Assembly: GCF_900110995.1 (NCBI RefSeq)
Contig: NZ_FOJF01000001.1
Span: 389,199-453,198, forward strand
Reading direction: 5' to 3'
Origin: Chitinophaga sp. YR573
GTDB taxonomy: Bacteria; Bacteroidota; Bacteroidia; Chitinophagales; Chitinophagaceae
Length of the DNA: 64,000 nucleotides
Positions 50,595 to 59,331 of this stretch are shown in pieces. The position numbers and the translations under genes were made by a program. How positions within the stretch are numbered: the first letter of the stretch is position 1; each line of letters starts with the position of its first letter. Below the pieces are notes generated by a model. That model ran no database searches. It was not told the origin of the DNA and was given only the letters and a program-made list of their open reading frames with translations.

Positions 50595-53201
50595 TCAGGG
50601 ATTACTGTTTTTCATTTTGATAAGATTCGCCACAAGCCCTGTCCATCCTGTCTGATGAGACGCGCCTATTCCTTTACCATTATCACCATGAAAATATTCA
50701 TGAAATAATATCAGGTCTGCAAAGTGCGGATCTTTCTGATATTTTTCATTGTTACCGAATACCGGTCTTTTCCCGTTCTCATCTTTCAGGAATATTTTCA
50801 GTAAACGACCGGCCAGTTCTGTTCCCACTTCTTTTAGTGAAATAAATTTACCGGAACCGGTGGGGTATTCTATCTTGAAATCATCTGAATAAAAGAAGTG
50901 AAACTTACGCAGACTTTCAATGATGAGGAAGTTCATCTGTAACCAGATAGGGCCACGCCAGTTTGAGTTACCGCCATAAGTATAACTATCGCTTTCTCCG
51001 GGAGCATATTTAAGCGTCAGTTCAACACCCCTTTGGGTTATCTTATAGGGGTTATCCTGATATTCTTTTGATAAAGCTCTTATACCATAATCACTCAGGA
51101 ATGCTGTTTCGTCTAACATACGACTGAGGATCCTTTTCATGCGATGTCCACGGAGTAAACTCAGTAAATGTTTATTCTCTTTTCCTTCTTCGTACCAGCG
51201 GGATACCAGCTTGGCCAGGTCGGGCCGGTGCCGTAAGAACCATGACATATGTTCTTCGAAGACAGGGTTCTCCTTTAATGTTTCTTTGGTGATGACTTCT
51301 ACGGCGAAGAGCGGGATCAATCCCACCATACTCTTTATTTTCAGTTTCACGATACTATTGTCAGACATGCGTATCTGATCGTAGAAAAACTCATCTTCTT
51401 CATCCCATAGTCCGCTATCCCCCTCTCCCATACTGGCCATCGCACCTGCTATGTACATGAAGTGTTCGAGGAATTTCGTAGCCATACCGGTGTATGACTT
51501 ATTGAAAGTAGCCAGTTCCAGAGCGATGTGCAGCATGTTCAATGCATATACCGCCATCCAGCTGGAAGCATCTGCCTGTTCTTCCCGCATACCATCCGGT
51601 AATGGTAAACCACGATCGAATATCCCTATGTTATCAAGCCCCAAGAAACCACCTTCAAAAATATTGCTGCCTGTGTTATCTTTTTTGTTCACCCACCAGG
51701 TGAAATTGATTATCAGTTTGTGGAAAAGCGTTTCCAGGAAAAAGTAATCCTTCTTCCCTTTGATACTGGCATCCAGTTTAAAGACGCGATATACTGCTCC
51801 TGCATGTACAGGTGGATTTACATCTCCGAATGCCCATTCATATGCAGGGAATCCACCGGAAGGATTCATATACCATTCTTCTGTAAGCAATAATAGTTGT
51901 TCTTTAGCGAAGTCAGGATCTATCAGGGCCAGGGTTACGCAGTGGAAAGCCAGGTCCCAGGCTGCATACCAGGGAAATTCCCATTTATCGGGAACGCTGA
52001 TCACATCATCATTATACAATTGCTTCCAATTGCTGTTACGGCCTGTCAGGCGTTCTTTAGGTGGTGTGGGCATAGCAGGATCTCCTTCCAGCCATTGTTT
52101 TACCTTATAGCTATAGAATTGTTTATTCCATAGCATACCGGCGAGTGCCTGACGATGTATCAGTCTTTCGTCCTGATCTTTAATATCGGTTTGTAAATCA
52201 TTATAGAAAATGTTTGCCTCCTTAATTCTCTGTTCGAAGATGGCATTGAAATCTGTTCCGAAATTATCTTTATCTGTCAGCCGCAGGGTAATGGTGTATT
52301 CGCCCTGTGCTGGTATGGTGATATCATAATCTATAGCGGCCTTCGTTCCTTCCTTTACAGGGTTGATGGTATTAGTGCCGTGAATGATATAATCATTGAT
52401 CCCATCTTTTGGATAAGGGGTGTTGCTGGCAACATTGTACAGGCGAACATTGTTTGTTTCATTCTCACAAAACATTATTTTCCCATTACCTTGCTGATGC
52501 AGATATTGTACTGCCAGTCTTTCATCTTTCAGCTGTATGCTTTGCTGATTTATCTGCCACATGGCTGGTTTGTAATCGTGCCGGCCCCATACCCATGTAT
52601 TTCTGAACCATAAAGTGGGGATTACATGCAGGCTGGCTGCTTCATTTGCCCTGTTATGGACCGTTATTTTTATCAGTATATCTTCTACATCTCCTTTAGC
52701 GTATTCCACGAATACATCGAAGTATTTATTTTCGTCGAATAGCCCTGTATCCAGTAATTCAAACTCTTCCTCATCCTTACTTCTCCTCGCATTTTCGTCT
52801 ATTAACCGTTGATAGGGATATTCCTGCTGTGGATATTTATACAGCATTTTCATGTAGGAGTGTGTGGGGGTAGCGTCGATGTAGTAGTACAGTTCCTTTA
52901 CATCTTCTCCATGATTGCCCTGTTCATTGGTAAGACCGAAATATCTTTCTTTCAGGATGGGGTCTTTTTTATTCCAGAGGGCTAATGAAAAACAGAGGTT
53001 TTGTTTATCATCTGATATGCCTGCGATACCATCTTCTCCCCAGCGCCAGGTTTTACTACGGGCCATATCGTGTGTGGTATAATCCCAGGAAGCCCCATTA
53101 GCGCTATAATCTTCTCTTACGGTCCCCCATTGTCTGTCACTTACATAAGAACCCCATTTTTTCCAGCCTGATTGTCCTAAACGTTCTTGTTCTGCGTTCA
53201 T
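50595..53201 (-). CDS. MGH1-like glycoside hydrolase domain protein
   Basis: An 868-residue cytosolic-type protein. The N-terminal half is beta-rich (YYIDATPTHSYMKMLYKYPQ); the C-terminal half is an (alpha/alpha)6 toroid with WEFPWYAAWDLAFHCVTLAL, GGFPAYEWAFGDVNPPVHAG, EEQADASSWMAVYALNMLHI, GEGDSGLWDEEDEFFYDQIR, and NSNWRGPIWLQMNFLIIESL. This is the layout of MGH1/GH63-like proteins of Bacteroidota annotated as glucosidases. Its stop abuts that of the convergent arginase gene. Substrate unknown. Confidence 0.87.
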   Translation of the reverse strand: MNAEQERLGQSGWKKWGSYVSDRQWGTVREDYSANGASWDYTTHDMARSKTWRWGEDGIAGISDDKQNLCFSLALWNKKDPILKERYFGLTNEQGNHGEDVKELYYYIDATPTHSYMKMLYKYPQQEYPYQRLIDENARRSKDEEEFELLDTGLFDENKYFDVFVEYAKGDVEDILIKITVHNRANEAASLHVIPTLWFRNTWVWGRHDYKPAMWQINQQSIQLKDERLAVQYLHQQGNGKIMFCENETNNVRLYNVASNTPYPKDGINDYIIHGTNTINPVKEGTKAAIDYDITIPAQGEYTITLRLTDKDNFGTDFNAIFEQRIKEANIFYNDLQTDIKDQDERLIHRQALAGMLWNKQFYSYKVKQWLEGDPAMPTPPKERLTGRNSNWKQLYNDDVISVPDKWEFPWYAAWDLAFHCVTLALIDPDFAKEQLLLLTEEWYMNPSGGFPAYEWAFGDVNPPVHAGAVYRVFKLDASIKGKKDYFFLETLFHKLIINFTWWVNKKDNTGSNIFEGGFLGLDNIGIFDRGLPLPDGMREEQADASSWMAVYALNMLHIALELATFNKSYTGMATKFLEHFMYIAGAMASMGEGDSGLWDEEDEFFYDQIRMSDNSIVKLKIKSMVGLIPLFAVEVITKETLKENPVFEEHMSWFLRHRPDLAKLVSRWYEEGKENKHLLSLLRGHRMKRILSRMLDETAFLSDYGIRALSKEYQDNPYKITQRGVELTLKYAPGESDSYTYGGNSNWRGPIWLQMNFLIIESLRKFHFFYSDDFKIEYPTGSGKFISLKEVGTELAGRLLKIFLKDENGKRPVFGNNEKYQKDPHFADLILFHEYFHGDNGKGIGASHQTGWTGLVANLIKMKNSNP

Positions 53202-53211
53202 GTCCTGAGAT

Positions 53212-54297
53212 TTATTTTATCTTGAAATAAGCAACGAGCCAGCCCACTACTTCGCTGTAGCTGCGGATCCCTTTCTCCTGTCTGTTAGCCTTGAGATACT
53301 GATCATAGATGATAGCGGTGTAGTCGTCTACACGGCTGCGATACTGATCATTGAAGACCCTCAGCTGATGCAGATCGGCTTTTACACCGGGAACTGCCCT
53401 TCGCCATAACTGACCAGCCAGGGTGGTATCTTCCCTGCCCAGTTGCCGGATGCTGTACATAAACATCTCAAAGTTAGCTGCATATCGGAAACGTTCATCG
53501 GGATAATTGTTAGCTACCAGATATCCGATAAAATTAGCCTCTTCCTCTGGTGCATAACCGACCTGATGAGCAACTTCATGACAGATAGTGAAAGGGTGCA
53601 GGAAACCCGGAGTGGTGATATTCACCTGGGCTTCGGCGGTGAAAGGGTTCAGATACCCCCCTACATTCATATAATTCAGCCAGGTACCATACAACGAAGG
53701 TTTGATACAAGGGTGTTTATAAGTGACACTGGGCCACTTAGGAGCTGCCAGTGTGTATGCTTCAATGGCTTTTTCAAATAATTTTGCGCTGTCCGGACCA
53801 GGGTGGGTAGCCTTTACGGAATCTCCCAGGGCTATTTTATGCTGGTTGAGCTGCACCAGTAAAGTATCTGTGAGACGGTATAACTGGTCTGTATTATAAT
53901 CACTTACCTGCAGTTGCATATCTTCTTCCAGGGAGTCCCGGTCATAGTTATACCCCCATAGTACAAGAAAGGCCAGGTACAGGCCCAGTATGGCCTGGGT
54001 ACCTCTTAACAACAAAAATAGCACGTTATACCATTTTGCTTTAAGGATATTATAACATAGTTTTAACAAATAAATACAAGCAGTTATAATCCAGGCGATA
54101 TAAATTACGTCGCCGATGCTGAAAGGAACTTTCCCCAGTACCTGTCGAAACAACATACTTATTGAAACGTAAAACCTATGAAAGTAGAAACCAGCGAACC
54201 TCTGGCTGACTCCGAACAATACTTTAAGCAACAGTATACACGATACGGTGATCAATATACGTACTCCTGTATGCCTGATTTTTGTTTTTGTTTCCAT
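53212..54297 (-). CDS. DUF3810 domain-containing membrane metalloprotease
   Basis: A 361-residue protein with N-terminal membrane helices (VRILITVSCILLLKVLFGVS, GDVIYIAWIITACIYLLKLC, LLFLLLRGTQAILGLYLAFL) and a soluble C-terminal part holding the zinc motif HEVAH in TICHEVAHQVGYAPEEEANF, with the third ligand probably the downstream Glu. The Bacteroidota DUF3810 family matches over its length. It starts 16 bases from the divergent kinase gene and follows the MGH1-like gene on the same strand after 10 bases. Physiological target unknown. Confidence 0.88.
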   Translation of the reverse strand: METKTKIRHTGVRILITVSCILLLKVLFGVSQRFAGFYFHRFYVSISMLFRQVLGKVPFSIGDVIYIAWIITACIYLLKLCYNILKAKWYNVLFLLLRGTQAILGLYLAFLVLWGYNYDRDSLEEDMQLQVSDYNTDQLYRLTDTLLVQLNQHKIALGDSVKATHPGPDSAKLFEKAIEAYTLAAPKWPSVTYKHPCIKPSLYGTWLNYMNVGGYLNPFTAEAQVNITTPGFLHPFTICHEVAHQVGYAPEEEANFIGYLVANNYPDERFRYAANFEMFMYSIRQLGREDTTLAGQLWRRAVPGVKADLHQLRVFNDQYRSRVDDYTAIIYDQYLKANRQEKGIRSYSEVVGWLVAYFKIK

Positions 54298-54313
54298 ACT
54301 AATCCGCGAGAAG

Positions 54314-55192
54314 ATGACAGATGAGATTTTACTGGGCGAACTTGCAACAGCACTTACCTGTCAGTCGGGCGTGAAAATACAGATTAATTACGCAGAAAAA
54401 ATACCTGGCGGAGATATTAACGAAACGTATAAGCTCTCTACGGGGGAAGGCTTATTCTTTTTGAAGCTGAACAGTTCCCGTAGTTATCCGGAAATGTTTG
54501 CCAGGGAGTTTAACGGGTTATCTGCATTGCGTGAGACGAATACCGTGTCGGTACCCAGACCTTTATATCACGGTACGGTAGGCGAAAAAGGTTTTCTGCT
54601 GACGGAGTTTATGGAGAAAGGGGGCGCTAATCCCGACTTCTGGGAGAATTTTGGCGCGAGCTTATCGAGAATGCACAGGAATAGCCAGCCTCATTTCGGT
54701 TTCCCCGAAACGAACTATATCGGAACCATGAAGCAGTATAACTCGCCTTACAGCAGTTGGTCTGTGTTTTATGCATTTAACCGTTTACAGCCACTGACAA
54801 GGGCAGCTTATGATAAACATCTGCTGGACAAGGACATGGTGGAGAAGATGGAGAAGTTGTGGCGGCATTTACCCAATATTTTCCCTGATGAACCGCCTGC
54901 ATTGCTGCATGGGGATTTATGGTCGGGGAATTTCATGGTAGGCAGAGATGGGAAAGCCTGTATTTATGACCCTTCTGTGTATTACGGGAACAGGGAGATG
55001 GATCTGGCGATGGCCAGGTTGTTTGGAGGTTTCGATACCCGTTTTTATTATACTTATGAGGCGATGTTCCCGCTGGCACCTGAGTGGAAACAGCGGATAA
55101 GTGTATGTCAGCTCTACCCCCTGATGGTGCATCTGTTATTGTTCGGAGGTAATTATCATAATAATGTGAAGGAGATCCTGAATGCTTTTTAG
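54314..55192 (+). CDS. Fructosamine kinase family protein
   Basis: A 292-residue protein kinase-like enzyme. It starts MTDEILLGELATALTCQSGV; an extension to a GTG at 54248 would overlap the divergent DUF3810 gene and is not credible. Motifs: GGDINETYKL and LFFLKLN (ATP-lysine), FLLTEFMEKGG, LLHGDLWSGNFMV (catalytic HGD) and CIYDPSVYYGNREMDLAM (Mg-binding Asp). Phosphorylates ketosamines or ribulosamines on glycated proteins or small glycated amines, allowing deglycation. Its stop overlaps that of the convergent hybrid kinase. Confidence 0.92.
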   Translation: MTDEILLGELATALTCQSGVKIQINYAEKIPGGDINETYKLSTGEGLFFLKLNSSRSYPEMFAREFNGLSALRETNTVSVPRPLYHGTVGEKGFLLTEFMEKGGANPDFWENFGASLSRMHRNSQPHFGFPETNYIGTMKQYNSPYSSWSVFYAFNRLQPLTRAAYDKHLLDKDMVEKMEKLWRHLPNIFPDEPPALLHGDLWSGNFMVGRDGKACIYDPSVYYGNREMDLAMARLFGGFDTRFYYTYEAMFPLAPEWKQRISVCQLYPLMVHLLLFGGNYHNNVKEILNAF

Positions 55193-57228
55193 TTAGCGCT
55201 ACCGCTTTCCAGTTCTTTCATACGTTCGTATTCTTTTTCTATAATCGGATAGAATTTTTCAAGATCAAGGGAAATATTCCTGAATAGTGTATCCACATCT
55301 TCCAGAGGGGGGATGGTATTGTTATTCAGTGTATTCTCGAGTTGTTGCATGTTACTGCTGATCCAGGTAAGACCCACCATGGCAAAGTTCGGTTTCAGTT
55401 TATGTACCTGGAATTTCAGTTGTTCCCAATCCCTGTCAGTAACGAGTTTCTTGATTTTAATCATTTCATCCTTTACTGTTTTCAGAAATATTTCAAACAG
55501 GTCAGCAGCGTACGAAATGTTGTTCTCGTATAAAGTATTGAGATACTTTACGTCCAGTTCGTCATGAAATTCGAATCCGTCTATGTTTGTAGCTTCTTCC
55601 ATTATTATTTCTGTTTCATCATCATTCAGATATTTATTAAGTACCTGTAACAGCTGGTCCGGTGTGTAGGGCTTTGTAAGGATATCTGTGATCCCTGCCT
55701 GACGGGCCTGTGTAAAGGTACTTTCCATGGCAAGTGCGGTGGTTGCAACCAAAGGCGTTGCCACATTTGGCTTATCCTCATCTTCCCTGATCTTTATGGC
55801 CAGTTCCAGGCCATTCAGTCCCGGTATACGAATATCCAGCAGTACGAGGTCGTATTGCCTGGAGTCCAGAAAATAAAGCGCATCAGGACCATTTGTAGCC
55901 AGCTGGTGATGGATGTTGTATTTCTCCAGCAGGCTGATGATGTATCTCAGATTCATGGGATTATCCTCTATGACAAGGACTTTAGCTCCTGAGAAGTTGG
56001 CTTTTCTGCTCTGACTACCGGCACCTGCCACCTGTGTGGCCGACTTCTTTGTATTAATGAAAGGCAGATTGAAAGAGAAGCAGGTACTGAAACCCGGAAC
56101 ATCGATCACCTGGATGGTACCCCCTTGTAATTCAACGAGTTGTTTGGAGATGGCGAGACCCAGGCCAGTGCCTCCGTATTTTTCTCTTATTTCCTGTTCG
56201 GCTTGTTTATAGCTGCGGAAGATGAGTTCTAACCTGTCTTTCCTGATCCCTATACCGGTATCACATACTTTGAACTGCACCCAGAGTTTGTCGTCCTGCC
56301 AGCTTTCCAGTGTCACTTTAATGGCAATTTCCCCTTCTCTGGTGAACTTCTCTGCATTACCTAACAAATTCATGAGGATTTGGTTCAGTAACATATCATC
56401 CCCTACCAGCAGGTTTTGCAGTTCCGTGTCTATAACAGCGGATATTTTAATGGGTCGCTGCCCCATTTTCAGTTCGAAGGTATGGCGTAGCGACTGTATA
56501 AGTTCTGTAAGATTGAATTCCCGCTGGTTCACCTGGAGTTCCCCTGCTTCTATGCGGGAGATGTCCAGGATATCTGATATCAGCCCCAGCAGGATACCCG
56601 AAGAATGTTTGAGGATATTGATATAATCCTGTTGTTCATCCCGCAGATCGGTTTCCCCCAGCAGGTGGGTCATACCTATAATAACATTCAGTGGGGTACG
56701 GATTTCGTGGCTCATGCTGGCCAGGAATTCCTTTTGGGCCCCCCTGGCCTCTTCAGCCTGGTTCCGGGCTTTTTCCAGGTTGGACTTCATCATTTTGTGC
56801 CTGGAGACATCTACTATCTGCCAGATACTACCGTTGAAGCGGCGTTTATCAAGCAGGGGGATATAACTTACCTCATATATACGGTTATCTGTAAGGACGA
56901 GTTCAAGGCCCTGGCAGGGTTTCTTCTTTTTACGAAGGTCTTCCATCCTGGTAATGAACTCTTCCGGGTGCAGCATCAGGGTGGCCATATGTGCCATCAC
57001 TTCTTTAAAGGGTTGGCCTATGATAGCAGAAGCATCTGTATCAGCATCCCTCAGGAATACATTATTACACCAGATGAAGCGGTGAAGAGCATCAGTGAGC
57101 AGGATGCCAGCATTACTGTTTTGCAGGAAAAGGTTGATGGGCAATGAAAAAATAGCATGGTCCGCAACTGCGGAGTTGTTGGCTATGGTTTGCTTTTGTG
57201 TAACTTTGTTGGTTTGGGCTTTTGCCAT
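55189..57228 (-). CDS. Soluble hybrid histidine kinase (PAS-HisKA-HATPase-REC-Hpt)
   Basis: A 679-residue protein without membrane segments. Order of domains: PAS (about 25-150, with [20 protein letters not shown]), HisKA with [20 protein letters not shown] (phospho-His174), HATPase_c with [29 protein letters not shown] and [17 protein letters not shown], a receiver domain at about 415-535 ([26 protein letters not shown] phospho-Asp, [14 protein letters not shown]), and a C-terminal Hpt domain with [13 protein letters not shown]. All four phosphorelay steps are in one chain; no output domain, so a separate regulator must receive the phosphate. Confidence 0.93.
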   Translation of the reverse strand: MAKAQTNKVTQKQTIANNSAVADHAIFSLPINLFLQNSNAGILLTDALHRFIWCNNVFLRDADTDASAIIGQPFKEVMAHMATLMLHPEEFITRMEDLRKKKKPCQGLELVLTDNRIYEVSYIPLLDKRRFNGSIWQIVDVSRHKMMKSNLEKARNQAEEARGAQKEFLASMSHEIRTPLNVIIGMTHLLGETDLRDEQQDYINILKHSSGILLGLISDILDISRIEAGELQVNQREFNLTELIQSLRHTFELKMGQRPIKISAVIDTELQNLLVGDDMLLNQILMNLLGNAEKFTREGEIAIKVTLESWQDDKLWVQFKVCDTGIGIRKDRLELIFRSYKQAEQEIREKYGGTGLGLAISKQLVELQGGTIQVIDVPGFSTCFSFNLPFINTKKSATQVAGAGSQSRKANFSGAKVLVIEDNPMNLRYIISLLEKYNIHHQLATNGPDALYFLDSRQYDLVLLDIRIPGLNGLELAIKIREDEDKPNVATPLVATTALAMESTFTQARQAGITDILTKPYTPDQLLQVLNKYLNDDETEIIMEEATNIDGFEFHDELDVKYLNTLYENNISYAADLFEIFLKTVKDEMIKIKKLVTDRDWEQLKFQVHKLKPNFAMVGLTWISSNMQQLENTLNNNTIPPLEDVDTLFRNISLDLEKFYPIIEKEYERMKELESGSAN

Positions 57229-57314
57229 TATTCATTTACCAGCTGGGGAAAGTACATAATTACTACATACAATATATAAATATACATATTGAGAATCAAC
57301 AAAATTAGGAAATT

Positions 57315-57344
57315 TTTGCAATTGCGAATATTTAATTACCTTTG
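57315..57344 (+). promoter_or_regulatory. Promoter of the yceD-rpmF-plsX operon
   Basis: TTTG (57315-57318), an 18-base spacer and TACCTTTG (57337-57344) match the Bacteroidota -33/-7 promoter, 27 bases before the yceD ATG. Confidence 0.75.
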
Positions 57345-57371
57345 CATCCCTCTAAAAGTGAGGATTTTTTT

Positions 57372-57908
57372 ATGAAACCACTCCGTGAATTTGAGATTGC
57401 CTTTGTGGGGCTAAAACCCGGAGAGCATACATTTCAGTACCAAATTACGGATAGTTTTTTTGAAAACTATGGTCCGCAGGATTTTACGAATTGTGAGGCT
57501 ACGGTGAAGCTGTTATTGGAAAAGAATAACAATTTCTTCCTGCTCAAATTTGAGATCGGCGGTAAGGCAACTGTAAATTGTGATCGGTGCGGGCAACCAT
57601 TTGTGTTACAATTGTGGGATGATTTCAACCAGGTAGTAAAGCTGGTTGACAATCCTGAGGAGATGATTGATGAGGAAGATGCAGATGTGGCGTATATCTC
57701 CAAGACGGAATCCCATTTAAATGTGGCCGAATGGATTTATGAGTTCATCAACCTGAGTATACCCATGCAGCGTATCCATCCGGATAACAGCGATGGGAAG
57801 AGCGGTTGTGACCCGAAAATACTGGAGATGCTGGAGAATATGAGTCAGCAATCCGGAGAAAAAGACAATCCAATCTGGAAAGATTTAGATAAGTTCCGTC
57901 AGAATTGA
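57372..57908 (+). CDS. yceD: YceD family protein (DUF177)
   Basis: A 178-residue protein starting MKPLREFEIAFVGLKPGEHT. The conserved CDRCGQPF motif (residues 74-81, CxxC) and LNVAEWIYEFINLSIPMQRI with a following GCDPK are the family hallmark. YceD precedes rpmF in many bacteria and is linked to 23S rRNA processing and ribosome assembly. The frame continues 10 codons upstream to a TTG, rejected in favour of this ATG. First gene of the yceD-rpmF-plsX cluster. Confidence 0.93.
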   Translation: MKPLREFEIAFVGLKPGEHTFQYQITDSFFENYGPQDFTNCEATVKLLLEKNNNFFLLKFEIGGKATVNCDRCGQPFVLQLWDDFNQVVKLVDNPEEMIDEEDADVAYISKTESHLNVAEWIYEFINLSIPMQRIHPDNSDGKSGCDPKILEMLENMSQQSGEKDNPIWKDLDKFRQN

Positions 57909-57916
57909 TAATTTTG
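57909..57916 (+). promoter_or_regulatory. Internal -7 element (TAATTTTG) upstream of rpmF
   Basis: TAATTTTG fits TAnnTTTG and follows the yceD stop codon directly, 76 bases before rpmF. A second promoter would let rpmF be expressed separately. Confidence 0.45.
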
Positions 57917-57992
57917 CGCTCCGTGAGGCTTGACATTGCCGTAAATGGCGGGCAAACAAACATTTAAACACAGACAATTAAAATTAAATAAA

Positions 57993-58187
57993 ATGCCAAA
58001 TCCGAAACGCAGACATTCTCAGCAAAGATCAGCAAAGAGAAGAACGCATTACAAGGCCTTCGCTGATACTTTAAGCACCGATAGCGCTACCGGCGAAGTG
58101 CACCTGAGACATCGCGCTCACTGGGTTGAGAACAAACTGTACTACAGAGGTAAAGTAGTATTGGAAAAACAAAGCAGCACTAAATAA
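57993..58187 (+). CDS. rpmF: Ribosomal protein bL32
   Basis: A 64-residue ribosomal protein with the invariant N-terminus MPNPKRRHSQQRSAKRRTHY, a middle HLRHRAHWV and C-terminal YYRGKVVLEKQ. The zinc Cys residues of some L32 proteins are absent. The open frame extends 16 codons upstream, but the MPNPK start is standard. Second gene of the operon with yceD and plsX. Confidence 0.97.
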   Translation: MPNPKRRHSQQRSAKRRTHYKAFADTLSTDSATGEVHLRHRAHWVENKLYYRGKVVLEKQSSTK

Positions 58188-58233
58188 TTTTACTATTTTT
58201 ACCCCCGACGCAAATCAGACAAATCTAAAGTTC

Positions 58234-59175
58234 ATGAGAATCGGGCTCGATATGATGGGTGGCGACTTTGCACCCCTGGAAGCAGTAAAAGGAGTAAAAG
58301 TATTTTTAGAATCTGGTGCTACAGATGTACATCTGGTGCTTATTGGTGATGAAGTGGCTTTAGCCCCTTTATTAGCAGAAGCACAGTTAGACCAATCAAA
58401 ATATTCAGTTGTTCATTCATCCCAGGTAATCGGGATGGATGAACATCCTACCAAAGCACTGAAGGAAAAACCTCAGTCTTCTATCAGTATTGGCTTCTAT
58501 CTTTTGCAGAACGGCAAAATAGACGCCTTTATCAGCGCCGGTAACTCCGGAGCTATGATGGTTGGTACCGTTTACACCATTAAAGTAATTGAAGGTATAC
58601 AACGTCCTACAATTTCCACTCTTGTTCCCCGGGACGGCAGTGGTTATGGAGTATTACTGGATGTTGGTATCAATGCGGACTGCAAACCTGAGAACCTGGT
58701 ACAGTTTGCTGTATTAGGCGCTCTTTATTCCAAACATATCCTGAATAACGCTAATCCTACCGTAGGATTATTGAATATCGGAGAAGAGGAAGGTAAAGGT
58801 AATCTGTTGGCGCAGGCAACCTATCCGTTGCTGAAGGAACATCCACAGCTGAACTTTATTGGTAATGTGGAAGGACGGGATATTTTCACTAACAAAGCAG
58901 ATGTAATTGTTTGTGAAGGTTTTACTGGTAATGTGGTGCTTAAAATGGCTGAGTCAATTCATGATATGGCGGTAAGACGTAATATCGATGACGAGTACAT
59001 GCACATGTTTGACCATGAGACCTTTGGCGGTACTCCTGTACTGGGAGTTAATAAACCAGTGATCATTGGTCATGGTATAGCCAAATCAGTAGCCTTCAAA
59101 AACATGATCACACTGGCACAAAAAGTACATGAATCTAAACTTGTGGACAAGATCCGTGAGAGCTTAGTGAAATAA
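58234..59175 (+). CDS. plsX: Phosphate acyltransferase PlsX
   Basis: Converts acyl-ACP and phosphate to acyl-phosphate for glycerophospholipid synthesis. The 313-residue protein has the family start MRIGLDMMGGDFAPLEAVKG and blocks HSSQVIGMDEHPTKALKEKP, FISAGNSGAMMVGT, LLDVGINADCKPENLVQFA, GLLNIGEEEGKGN, FIGNVEGRDIFTNKADVIVC, EGFTGNVVLKMAES. Last gene of the operon; a terminator follows 31 bases after the stop. Confidence 0.97.
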   Translation: MRIGLDMMGGDFAPLEAVKGVKVFLESGATDVHLVLIGDEVALAPLLAEAQLDQSKYSVVHSSQVIGMDEHPTKALKEKPQSSISIGFYLLQNGKIDAFISAGNSGAMMVGTVYTIKVIEGIQRPTISTLVPRDGSGYGVLLDVGINADCKPENLVQFAVLGALYSKHILNNANPTVGLLNIGEEEGKGNLLAQATYPLLKEHPQLNFIGNVEGRDIFTNKADVIVCEGFTGNVVLKMAESIHDMAVRRNIDDEYMHMFDHETFGGTPVLGVNKPVIIGHGIAKSVAFKNMITLAQKVHESKLVDKIRESLVK

Positions 59176-59206
59176 TTACTTCCTATTAAAACCTAAAAGG
59201 TATTCG

Positions 59207-59239
59207 ATACCGGTTGTTGAAAGACAGCCGGTATTTTTG
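59207..59239 (+). terminator. Terminator of the plsX operon
   Basis: Stem ATACCGGTTGT/ACAGCCGGTAT (one T-G pair), TGAAAG loop, followed by TTTTTG. Confidence 0.85.
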
Positions 59240-59275
59240 TTTTATAACGGATTGAGTTTGAGATAAAGGAGATTG

Positions 59276-59300
59276 CCCAAAGCTCCTTCGGAGCTTTGGG
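59276..59300. repeat. TTC-loop hairpin, copy 3 (different stem)
   Basis: Perfect 11-bp stem CCCAAAGCTCC/GGAGCTTTGGG with a TTC loop in the gap between plsX and the convergent kinase gene. Same loop geometry as the two hairpins around yggS. Confidence 0.65.
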
Positions 59301-59307
59301 GGAGTTA

Positions 59308-59331
59308 TGAGAGGCCCTAACGAGCCTCTCA
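59308..59331 (-). terminator. Terminator of the mazG-kinase operon
   Basis: 8-bp stem TGAGAGGC/GCCTCTCA with an 8-base loop, overlapping the last bases of the kinase gene on the minus strand; no long U-tract. Confidence 0.5.
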